From the NCBI GenBank assembly GCA_043228905.1, contig JBHGNT010000020.1:4092001-4156000 (forward strand): DNA of 64,000 nt, in the 5' to 3' direction. Shown piece after piece: positions 56,086 through 64,000 of this stretch. The stretch's first letter is position 1, and each line of letters opens with the position of its first letter. This stretch comes from Azolla caroliniana. Lineage: Eukaryota > Polypodiophyta. The position numbers and the translations under genes were made by a program. The notes beneath the pieces were generated by a model. That model was not told where the DNA came from. It searched no databases and was given only the letters and a program-made list of their open reading frames with translations.

Positions 56086-57851
56086 CTAAAAATCCCCTCG
56101 GGTTTCACCACTGAGGGTCTCGCGGTTACGCTCATGATTTGGTCGCACCGTCAAGAACTGGACCGAGTGACGCTCGTCCTGGCTCTTGACTCTTGCATAG
56201 GCCGAACCGTTGTTCAGCACCTTGATCTCCATCCGTGCCGCCGTGATGTATGGTTCTCCTATTATAACCAGATGTGAGGACGTCTCCTGCATGAAGAAGT
56301 GTTGGTCGACCTCGACATCTCCGATTTTCACCCGTACGTTCGGGCAAGCTCCATGTAGTTCTTCCGTGGCGCGCTTCGCAGCTCGTATTTTCCAGCCGTG
56401 TTTGGTGTTGATCGGCCATTTCCCCTTTTTGTAGAAGTCCAAGGACATCAAGTTGATTTCTAAACCGTGGTCCACCAACGCCACAACCGGCTCCTGAACA
56501 TCCCCGATCTTAACAGGGGTCTCCGTGGTCGCTCTAGCCCAGTGTGGCCTCGAATAGTGGCTCTCCGCCAACTCGTCTTCCAGCGCCATGTCCTCTATGT
56601 GCGTCGCTCGCACTTCCACCGGCTTCTCCGGCTCTGGTTCTGTCGACAGCCTCTTCCTCTTCACCAAGTCTACGATGGAGTCGTGGAACTCCTTCTTGGC
56701 GATCCTGAGCACTTCACTCAGGGACAACTCCACTTTGCTATCGAGGATACGTTCCTCCAAGACCTTTCGCAGGTCTGTCGTCCTTTCGATTTCCGTGCTC
56801 AAATGGTACCCGTCCTTCTTGGCTTTATCCGATGCGCCGGTCGCACCGGCCTCATTCTGCCTTTGACCGAATCGGGTCTCGTACCATTGCAAGGGCCCGG
56901 CCCCTCCGGATTTACCTACTTGCTTGTCTTCCACCAGAGCCTCGTAGTTCTGGCATGCGGCTTCAACAAAGCCCATCTTCTCTTCGACCGGGTCACTTCA
57001 CCCGGTTACCTCCCGGACCCGTTTTTCCGCACGGTCCGCTTCTTCTTTCCTTAGCCGTGTGCCGGCGAGGCCTTCCAGCATCAGCGGCCAGAATCCAGCT
57101 TCGTTCATCTTCCGGGCCTCACTACCTCCGACCCGGATCCCAACTGACGCCGAGTAGTGGACGATCTCCGCGTGGTGAGCCGCCGCTTCTTCCATCAGCT
57201 GTTTCATACCCCCTCGTCCGACATTCAGGTTCAGGGCCCTTCGGGTCTCACTAGCGTGCACCCGACCGTTCCATAGGTACACCACGTTGGCTCTCATTGC
57301 CTCGGCGAAGTTCCGCAGTCCTTCTGGATGTGGTCGACCTCATCGCACCACAAACACCGGTTTCCAGCCAGAGGCCTTCGGTCACGAGCCTGTTCGCCGC
57401 CGTCCCTCTGTGCCTGTGCAATCTGGAGGTCCTTTACCATCCTAGTCAGCTCCTCTAGAGCTGCTCCTCCGGACGAGCCTTTGACCATGCCGGTCGAAGT
57501 CAATCCGATCTCGAGCCAGTCTTGGGTCTCTTCCCTTCGCACTGGCGGGGTTGGCTTGAGTTTCTTTGCTGCTACAGAGCCCGCCCCTATTGATCCTTTA
57601 TCGACCCACTCTCGCCATTTGTCGAAACGGCCACAGACTCTCTTCACCACGGCCCAGTCAGTCGTTAGCCCGTCATCAGTCTCCAGCAGGAGACCCACTT
57701 GCTCCCAGTCCCTTGCATCCACCAACTTAACGAATAGCAAGACGTGACTTGTGTCTAGTACGGTTCGGTCGAGCGCCGAAAGACGCGCGAAGCGTTCTTC
57801 AAACTCCCGGAGGAGCACCGACGCATTTCTCCCCTTTTCGGGGGTCCCTAC
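56086..57851 (-). pseudogene. Gypsy-4 gag C-terminus and protease
   Basis: Gag 57294..57851 carries a CCHC knuckle, CLWCDEVDHIQKDC, near 57345. A one-base frameshift at about 57294 leads to a second frame (56998..57297), a TGA at 56998, and then 56086..56976. The latter holds a retropepsin-like domain with ALVDHGLEINLMS (near 56450), a GACPNVRVKIGDVEVDQHF strand and IIGEPYITAARME. The frame at the upper edge continues directly from the gag start beyond Copia-8. Confidence 0.85.
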
Positions 57852-58132
57852 TGTTGGAGACGAGGTCGTCAATGCGGAAGATCAAGAAGCATTCGATTGG
57901 TGTTCAGTACCTGCGTATGACAGTTTCTAGGTCGTTGCACAGAGAGAGAGAGAGAGAGAGAGACAAAAGAACTTTCTATTCCACAAAGCAATAATACAAC
58001 ACCCAACCTTACAAAAAGGTTACAAGGTCACTATATATAGTGACCGACTTAGGGCAACTACCCTTTATGCTAATTACACAAATGGCCCAAAGGGATAGTG
58101 TGAATACGTCCATTATACACTTGTATTCGACA
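57852..58132 (-). repeat. Copia-8 3' LTR
   Basis: 281 bp, TGTTGGAGACG to TATTCGACA, with a GA tract and a perfect 20-bp palindrome centred on TATATATA at 58026..58045. A short purine tract (TGGGGGAG on the minus strand) lies at 58133..58140. Confidence 0.95.
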
Positions 58133-58325
58133 CTCCCCCATAATGGGCGTATACATGGGTTATCTGAGATTACAGGTATAGACTTAGGTTCTCGGACATA
58201 TCAGCTTTGTTCGAGTCGGCAGGGTCCGAAGGCAGAAGACCGAACTGGTCGGGTCGGAACAGTTGAAGCCGATCATTAAGGAACTGATGTCAGTTGTCGG
58301 GAACCATCCTGCTCTGTGTTCGGCT

Positions 58326-61300
58326 CTAACCGGACTGGTTTGTCGTTACGCCCATCTGATGCCGAAGAAACCGAAAGCGGTCTGCCGAAAGACACTTGGT
58401 CATTCCATCTGCGACATTGTCGATTGTGGATATTTTCTCTAGACCGATTTTCCCTGAAATGACGCAGTCCCGAACGAAGTGATATCGAACGTCGATATGT
58501 TTGGAGGCGTTGTGGTGAACCGGATTTTTCGACAAGGCAACAACACCTTGACTGTCGCTGTAGACAACTGGAGCCGAGTCATGGTCGACTTGTCGAAACG
58601 TGTGCGCCAGCCGACCGAGCCACAAAGCTTCTTTTGCTGCGTCGGACGCAGCTACATATTCTGCTTCGGTCGTTGAGGTCGCTGTGCACTCCTGAAGTTT
58701 CGACTTCCACGAGATTGCTCCATTGCCGAATTTGAAGCAGTATCCGGTTGTTGATTTCCGACTGTCTATACAGCCGGCGAAGTCCGAGTCGGTGTAACCG
58801 ACTACGCCTGAGGTTCGGTTCGGACCGAAAAGAATGCCATGGTCTTTTGTGCCAGCCAGATATCTGAACACATGCTTGACTGCGTTCCAATGCGATCGGC
58901 CAGGATTGTGCATAAATCTGCTAACGACTCCTACGGCATGAGAAATATCAGGCCGTGTCGCGACCATCAGGTACATAAGGGAGCCGACTGCCGGTGCATA
59001 CGGTACCGACTTCATATCTTCCCCCTCCGGGCCGGATGTCGGGCAGTCTCGCTGAGAGATCCGAAGATTCATTGGGAGCGAGGTTGAAGCAGATTTGGCT
59101 GATTGCATGTTGAAGCGTTCCAAGACACGTCGGATATAGTCGGTCTGAGACAAAAAAAGATGTCGTTTATCGCGATGCCGACTAATCTTCATGCCGAGTA
59201 TGTGTCGTGCCGGACCGAGGTCCTTCATGGCAAACTTCAACCGCAGTTGCCGAATGAGATCGGCAAGTTCGCCCGCGTGGCGTCCAGAAATTAGCATGTC
59301 GTCCACGTAAATGATGAGGAAGATGGGTGATCCATCTTGAGCTGTGTTGGTGAAGAGACAATGGTCCTCATCGCTTTTTGAGAAGCCGATCGATTGGATG
59401 AAGTCGTCGAACTTCTTGTACCATTGTCGCGGTGCTTGTTTGAGGCCGTATAGACTCTTCCTGAGTCGGCAGACTAGATGTTCTTGGCCAGTTGCCACGA
59501 AGCCTTTTGGCTGCTCCATATAAATTTCCTCTTCAAGATCACCATGGAGGAATGTTGTTTTGACATCTAGCTGAATCAGCTCTAAGTTGTCGGCTGCCAC
59601 TACGCCGAGTAGAAAACGAAGGGTTGTCATTTTCACCACTGGTGAAAAAATCTCGTCGAAGTCGACGCCATATTCTTGTCGGAAGCCCTTCGCAACTAAT
59701 CTGGCCTTGTACTTTGGGGTGGTCGAATCAGACGTCTCTTTTAGTCGATAAACCCACTTGCAAGGAAGAGCACGTCGGTTCCTAGGTAATTCGACCAGAT
59801 CCCAAGTCTTGTTTGCCCAAATGGAGTGCATTTCCGACTCCATCGCCAGATGCCAGGTGGCTGAATCGACAGATGTCGATGCTTCTTCGTAAGACGTCGG
59901 TTCGCCGGCGTCGGTGAAGAAAATTCCAGGAGAATACCTCTCCGGAGGTTGCGACAGTCTCTCGGATCGTCGAGGTATGATTGAACTGGTCGCATCGGGT
60001 ATCGAGGTCGGATGGTCCGAAAGCGGACTATTCTGCTGTGCCGAGTCGGAGTTGTCCGAGTCGGTAGTGTAAGGTTCAGCTACCCGTGAAGCTGACCGTG
60101 TGTTAAGAGCGGGGCCTTCTTGAAGGGTCGGCACATCGGAAAATGTTACCCTTCGGACTTCGACCGGTTTTTCGACTGATGGATTCATAGCCGACTCGTT
60201 GAACACAACGTCCGAACTTCGAACGATTTGTCTGCGTTCGGGGTCCCAGAGTCGGTATCCCATTTCGCCGTCTGATCCATATCCAAGGAAAATGCATTTC
60301 CTGGACCGAGGTGCAAGTTTTCGGCGATCATCTTTCGGAATAAGGGCGTACGCCTCGCATCCGAAGATCCTCAGCTTGTCGTAATTCGGCTTACTGCCGA
60401 TCCATAGTTCTTGAGGAATTTGAAGTCCTAGAGGTCTACTTGGCGACATATTGATTATGTGTACTGCTGTGAGTAGAGCCTCTGCCCAGAAGCCATCCGA
60501 CAGTCCGGAGTGTTGGAGCATGGAAACTATCCGTTCTTGGATTGTCCGATTCATGCGTTCGGCAATCCCGTTTTGCTCCGGGCTGTGTGGTGCCGTAAAT
60601 TCACGTCGGATGCCGCGTTGTCGGCAGAATTTGACGAAGTCATCGGATTTGAACTCTCCCCCATTGTCGGTCCGAAAGCATTTCAGTTTTCGGTCGGTTT
60701 GATTTTCTACCATAGCGAGCCAATCTGAGAAGATCGAGAAGACCCGATCTTTGGTGCGAATCGGATAAGCCCACACCTTTCGAGTCGAATCGTCAATAAA
60801 AGTGACGAAGTAAGAGGCACCGCCGAGAGACTGATGCGGCATTGGGCCACAGACGTCCGAGTGGACCAAATCGAGAGGTCTCGTTTCTCTTGGTGCTGAT
60901 GTCGGGTGTGATGCGGCTGCTTGTTTGCCATACTGGCAATGCTCGCAGAATTGATGGTCGGAGAAGGAGAGTTTAGGGATGTATCCGGCTCTAGATAGAT
61001 GCGTAATGCCGGCCTTGCTGAGGTGTCCTAATCTTCTGTGCCATAGTGATGACACAGGAATATCCACCAAAAACAGGTTACCCTCTCTGAGCGTAACATG
61101 TAACGGATACAGTGAGTGTATCTTGGGTCCTCTAGCAAGCAGGAGGTTCCCCCTGTGGAGTGTCCACCCTCCCGAGGAAAAGCCGGCACAAATGCCGTCT
61201 TCATCTAGTTGTCCGACTGAGATCAATGGCCTTGAGAGCTCGGGTACATGTCGGACATTGTGGAGTACAAGTGTAGAGCCACCTGCAAGGTTGAGCTCTA

Positions 61301-62339
61301 CTGTGCCGATTCCGATGATGTCACAGTGTTGTGAGTTGCCGACTCGAACTGAGTCGGAGTGACGGATCGTATATTGCCGAAATTGGGATCGATGAGGAGT
61401 CACGTGAAATGACGCGCCCGAATCTAAGAGCCATGTGCTCGACTCTTCAGTCGTGAGTAGGACTTCTGATCCGACTGGATTTTCGATTGATAGTATATTC
61501 GGGTCGTCTGGTAGCACATCAGCTGAGAAGCTGACGTAATTGATCTCCTCATGCCGGCCACTCTTCTTGTTGTTCTTGTTCTTGAGTGCGCGGCAGTCGG
61601 CTTTGATGTGTCCGGGTTTCTTGCAATAGTTGCAGATTCGGTTATCCCGTGACTGGCTCCGTCTTCGCTGATTGTTCGGCGGTCGTGAGGAATCTCTTCC
61701 TCGTATGTTCGATCGGTCTGTCGAACCTTGTACTACATAAGCGTCGTCTGTTGAGTCTTTGGCGAAAGACTTTCTCCGAGCTGCTTCGGTCAGGATTGCG
61801 CTCGTGACTTCGGAGTATTTAACAGCCGTGGTTGACGCGTTGCACACGGTTGTGACGAAAGTTTCCCAAGATGAGGGAAGGCTACTCATGAGTATCATTG
61901 CTCTGAGTTCATCCTCGATTGCCGTCCCCTGTGACGAGATTTGGGAGCTTATGCTTTCGTACTCATTGAGGTGTGCTTGAACCGAGTCGGATTCTTTCAT
62001 CCGCAAGTTGTAGAGGTGCCGGATCAGAAACATCTTTGTTGCGGCGACCTTCTTTTCGTAAGTGTCCGACAGTGTTTTCCACAGTTCGAATGCTGTCGTA
62101 CACGATTGCACCGTAAAGTATACCGATTCCGATAGGTGCATCCGAATCGTGGCGCGGACGATTCTGTCCAGCTTCTGCCACTCAATTGGTTTGTATCCTT
62201 CTGGAGGTTCTTCATTTTCGATGGGATCGATTTGCCCCTTGACTATGAGATAGTCCTGCATTTGTCCCTTCCAGAAGTTGAAGTTCGATCCATCGAACTT
62301 TCGTAGACTCATTTCTGACGAGCCGGATGTTGATGCCAT
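58326..62339 (-). CDS. Copia-8 Gag-Pol polyprotein, intact
   Basis: A 1337-residue frame starting at the ATG at 62339; the frame is also open one codon upstream. Positions below count from that upstream codon. Gag covers about 1..260 with knuckle CNYCKKPGHIKADC (237..250). The protease has LLDSGASFH (Asp307). The integrase zinc ligands are His435, His440, Cys466 and Cys469, and its core residues are Asp496, Asp559 and Glu595. The RT palm has LDVKTTFLHGD (Asp926) and YVDD (1012..1015). RNase H has YTDSDFAG (Asp1185, Asp1187), TTEAEYVA and YSDSQG (Asp1263). All catalytic residues are present and the length is typical of copia. It should encode everything needed for reverse transcription and insertion; whether it is expressed is not known. 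Confidence 0.96.
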   Translation of the reverse strand: MASTSGSSEMSLRKFDGSNFNFWKGQMQDYLIVKGQIDPIENEEPPEGYKPIEWQKLDRIVRATIRMHLSESVYFTVQSCTTAFELWKTLSDTYEKKVAATKMFLIRHLYNLRMKESDSVQAHLNEYESISSQISSQGTAIEDELRAMILMSSLPSSWETFVTTVCNASTTAVKYSEVTSAILTEAARRKSFAKDSTDDAYVVQGSTDRSNIRGRDSSRPPNNQRRRSQSRDNRICNYCKKPGHIKADCRALKNKNNKKSGRHEEINYVSFSADVLPDDPNILSIENPVGSEVLLTTEESSTWLLDSGASFHVTPHRSQFRQYTIRHSDSVRVGNSQHCDIIGIGTVELNLAGGSTLVLHNVRHVPELSRPLISVGQLDEDGICAGFSSGGWTLHRGNLLLARGPKIHSLYPLHVTLREGNLFLVDIPVSSLWHRRLGHLSKAGITHLSRAGYIPKLSFSDHQFCEHCQYGKQAAASHPTSAPRETRPLDLVHSDVCGPMPHQSLGGASYFVTFIDDSTRKVWAYPIRTKDRVFSIFSDWLAMVENQTDRKLKCFRTDNGGEFKSDDFVKFCRQRGIRREFTAPHSPEQNGIAERMNRTIQERIVSMLQHSGLSDGFWAEALLTAVHIINMSPSRPLGLQIPQELWIGSKPNYDKLRIFGCEAYALIPKDDRRKLAPRSRKCIFLGYGSDGEMGYRLWDPERRQIVRSSDVVFNESAMNPSVEKPVEVRRVTFSDVPTLQEGPALNTRSASRVAEPYTTDSDNSDSAQQNSPLSDHPTSIPDATSSIIPRRSERLSQPPERYSPGIFFTDAGEPTSYEEASTSVDSATWHLAMESEMHSIWANKTWDLVELPRNRRALPCKWVYRLKETSDSTTPKYKARLVAKGFRQEYGVDFDEIFSPVVKMTTLRFLLGVVAADNLELIQLDVKTTFLHGDLEEEIYMEQPKGFVATGQEHLVCRLRKSLYGLKQAPRQWYKKFDDFIQSIGFSKSDEDHCLFTNTAQDGSPIFLIIYVDDMLISGRHAGELADLIRQLRLKFAMKDLGPARHILGMKISRHRDKRHLFLSQTDYIRRVLERFNMQSAKSASTSLPMNLRISQRDCPTSGPEGEDMKSVPYAPAVGSLMYLMVATRPDISHAVGVVSRFMHNPGRSHWNAVKHVFRYLAGTKDHGILFGPNRTSGVVGYTDSDFAGCIDSRKSTTGYCFKFGNGAISWKSKLQECTATSTTEAEYVAASDAAKEALWLGRLAHTFRQVDHDSAPVVYSDSQGVVALSKNPVHHNASKHIDVRYHFVRDCVISGKIGLEKISTIDNVADGMTKCLSADRFRFLRHQMGVTTNQSG

Positions 62340-63000
62340 CAAATTTGGTTTCGGTTGACGAAGCTCGGTTCGGAGTTGACTACGAGCCTTGTTGGAGTGC
62401 AGCCGGTTGGCTCACCCGATATCGCTCTAGTCGGATTTGAACCCGAGTCGGTTCGGCTTCGGAACTTGCTCGAATTGACTCCGGTAGCTTGAGGGACAGA
62501 ACCGACTGGTCTTCCCGAATGTTGCCGAGTCGGAGTAAGCCCAGTTCGCTTCGGATATATATGCCGAATACCGATTATTGAAACCGATTATCTGGACCGA
62601 TTCTGCTTCGGTTGACTGCAGCAACGAGAGAGACGGATCCAACTGATCCTCCCGAATGTCGATCAGCCAGATGAAGCACGAATTTGGGGTTGTTGTCTTG
62701 AGACCGATCTGCACCGAGTGGTTACAATGAGCGGCGTTTGATTACCTCTTCGGATGCCGTTTAACCGGGTGGAGCACGATCGTGTCAATGTTGCACAAGG
62801 GGATTTCACCTCGAGCGGTTACGATCACAAGAGACAGAGTACAACCTGCTGGCTTACTCCAAGCGAAGATGATCTAACGCGATGAGATGCAAGCCTCGTT
62901 TCTCTTCTTCTTCTCTCTTCTTCGAATGACGCAGGAAACCGAATGCTGTGCAGACTGAGACGACGGCCGACAGCAGATTGAAGGACCGACTACTGTGCAG
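62340..63000 (-). other. Copia-8 untranslated leader
   Basis: About 660 bases between the primer site and the start codon, containing an imperfect repeat of roughly 50 bp (62475.. and 62612..). No long frame is present. Confidence 0.7.
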
Positions 63001-63012
63001 GCTCTGATACCA
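63001..63012 (-). other. Copia-8 primer-binding site (tRNA-iMet type)
   Basis: The minus strand reads TGGTATCAGAGC, two bases from the 5' LTR end. Confidence 0.95.
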
Positions 63013-63014
63013 GA

Positions 63015-63099
63015 TGTTGGAGACGAGGTCGTCAATGCGGAAGATCAAGAAGCATTCGATTGGTGTTCAGTACCTGCGTATGACAGTTTCTAGGTCGTT

Positions 63100-63135
<36 letters not shown>

Positions 63136-63303
63136 AAAAGAACTTTCTATTCCACAAAGCAATAATACAACACCCAACCTTACAAAAAGGTTACAAGGTC
63201 ACTATATATAGTGACCGACTTAGGGCAACTACCCTTTATGCTAATTACACAAATGGCCCAAAGGGATAGTGTGAACACGTCCATTATACACTTGTATTCG
63301 ACA
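63015..63303 (-). repeat. Copia-8 5' LTR
   Basis: 289 bp, identical to the 3' LTR except for a longer GA tract and one substitution. The TATA palindrome is at 63197..63216 and probably includes the core promoter. Confidence 0.95.
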
Positions 63304-63308
63304 CCTAC

Positions 63309-63668
63309 CCATTCCATGAAGTCCCGTTTCGAGAGCCGAAGCACGTCATCAAGCCCGTATTTTTCGAGGAGCCGACCTTCAAACTCTTCCCAGGTCTGGC
63401 TCTCAGCCCGTACCTCGAGCACCTATGCATGGATGCCCGGATTCGCCACCCGAGAGAATCTGGTCAGTCGCCTTTCTTCCGGAATGTCTCTCATTACCAT
63501 CTCGGCCCGGTAGGCCTCCAAATAGCTCGTGGCGTCTTTCCCACCGAACCGGCCTATCGTGCCGACGACCGCTTCAATAGCCCTATCGAGGGCGCCTGCG
63601 CCTTCACGCGCACTCACTATCCGATCCACAACCGAAGCCATGGCTTCCACAAGGTCCAACCCCTTCAT
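63309..63668 (-). pseudogene. Gypsy-4 gag N-terminus
   Basis: The ATG at 63668 opens MKGLDLVEAMASVVDRI. A TAG at about 63420 interrupts the frame after PGIHA. It resumes VLEVRAESQTWEEFEGRLLEKYGLDDV and ends at the Copia-8 target site (FMEWVG). The coding continues at 57851. The short distance between the LTR and this start leaves only about 45 bp for the leader. Confidence 0.85.
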
Positions 63669-63695
63669 CTTTCTATTCCTTTGCCGCCTGTTCAC

Positions 63696-63712
63696 GTCGG
63701 GTTCACCAAATA
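63696..63712 (-). other. Gypsy-4 primer-site region
   Basis: Directly after the 5' LTR the minus strand reads TATTTGGTGAACCCGAC. TGGTGAACCCGAC has the look of a tRNA 3'-end complement, but I could not assign the tRNA. Confidence 0.5.
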
Positions 63713-64000
63713 TGTCGTGTTGTTACGCGCGTGCGTGGAGAACGAGGCAGGACCACCGAGGTCTTGGACAGAGAAATAGCCGAGAAGGAGGAGAACGGAA
63801 AGGCAACGGACGCACTTGCACACACACAGACACGGGAGCACACATGAATCACAGTCCAACAACACAGCAAACGAGACGACTAGAAGTCCGAGTATATGAA
63901 CACGTATGTATATATATATATATATATATATCGAGACGGTTACAACTAACAGGCCGGCAAGGCGAGCACCGACGTCTGTTCACTCACACAGAGAAGAGCG
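63713..64000 (-). repeat. Gypsy-4 5' LTR (partial, cut by window edge)
   Basis: It matches the start of 51869..52525, including GTTGTTACGCG, the CAACAACACAGC segment and a longer TA run at about 63907..63932. Confidence 0.92.

Larger units (their letters stand above)
57852..63303 (-). mobile_element. Copia-8: intact, very young Ty1/copia element nested in Gypsy-4 gag
   Basis: LTRs of 281 bp (57852..58132) and 289 bp (63015..63303) differ only in GA-tract length and one substitution. A perfect target duplication cctac flanks it (57847..57851 and 63304..63308). An iMet-type primer site, a single uninterrupted polyprotein frame and a purine tract are all present. It splits the Gypsy-4 gag frame exactly between FMEWVG and TPEKGRN. 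Confidence 0.97.
51869..64000 (-). mobile_element. Gypsy-4: Ty3/gypsy element of an unusual lineage, carrying nested Copia-8
   Basis: The 3' LTR is 51869..52525, and the 5' LTR starts at 63713 and leaves the window. Without Copia-8 (57852..63303) the internal region is about 5.7 kb and the element about 7 kb. Pol order is protease, RT, RNase H, integrase with a GPY/F-type end and no chromodomain. The protease site is DHG rather than DSG or DTG. LTR ends TGTCGTG/CACGACA are shared with the solo LTR at 3684..4317. Confidence 0.92.

Overview
This window is plant nuclear DNA, most likely from a flowering plant. It encodes no bacterial-type genes. It holds one clear host gene, an intronless phytosulfokine-receptor-like (PSKR-like) LRR receptor kinase at 35041..38085. 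Nearly everything else is LTR retrotransposon sequence of the Ty1/copia and Ty3/gypsy superfamilies in several layers of nesting. The plant assignment rests on the receptor family, on iMet-type primer sites (TGGTATCAGAGC) and on the mix of element families. I cannot name the species.

Layout, left to right: (1) 1..5801, a decayed minus-strand copia (Copia-1), with a solo LTR of the Gypsy-4 family inserted in its gag at 3684..4317. (2) 5802..10390, mostly AT-rich non-coding DNA with a tRNA-derived SINE-like head (6504..6558), a gypsy RT/RNase H remnant, a hAT-like MITE (7756..8099) and a doubtful gypsy 5' end. (3) 10391..20000, a chain of broken copia elements: Copia-2 (+, 5'-truncated), a Copia-3 fragment (+), an LTR remnant (-), Copia-4 (+, 5'-truncated) and a Copia-5 integrase piece (-). 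(4) 20681..31552, Copia-6 (-), split by a young chromodomain gypsy, Gypsy-1 (-, 25122..30879). (5) 31553..39864, a retroelement-poor island around the receptor kinase. (6) 39865..43500, a tandem duplication, a long coiled-coil pseudogene of unknown identity, an LTR-like stretch and a gypsy gag remnant (Gypsy-2). (7) 43514..51230, Copia-7 (-, gutted) joined to Gypsy-3 (-, chromovirus, 5'-truncated). (8) 51869..64000, Gypsy-4 (-), of an unusual lineage, interrupted in gag by Copia-8 (57852..63303). Copia-8 is intact and very young, with near-identical LTRs, a perfect 5-bp target-site duplication and one uninterrupted polyprotein frame.

Relative ages follow from nesting. Copia-1 is older than its solo LTR, Copia-6 is older than Gypsy-1, and Gypsy-4 is older than Copia-8. 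Most elements carry premature stops, frameshifts and lost catalytic residues. Copia-8 is the only element that looks capable of autonomous movement. The receptor kinase would act independently of all of this, as a plasma-membrane peptide-hormone receptor.

All protein assignments come from motif reading and recall of family features. No database search was run.
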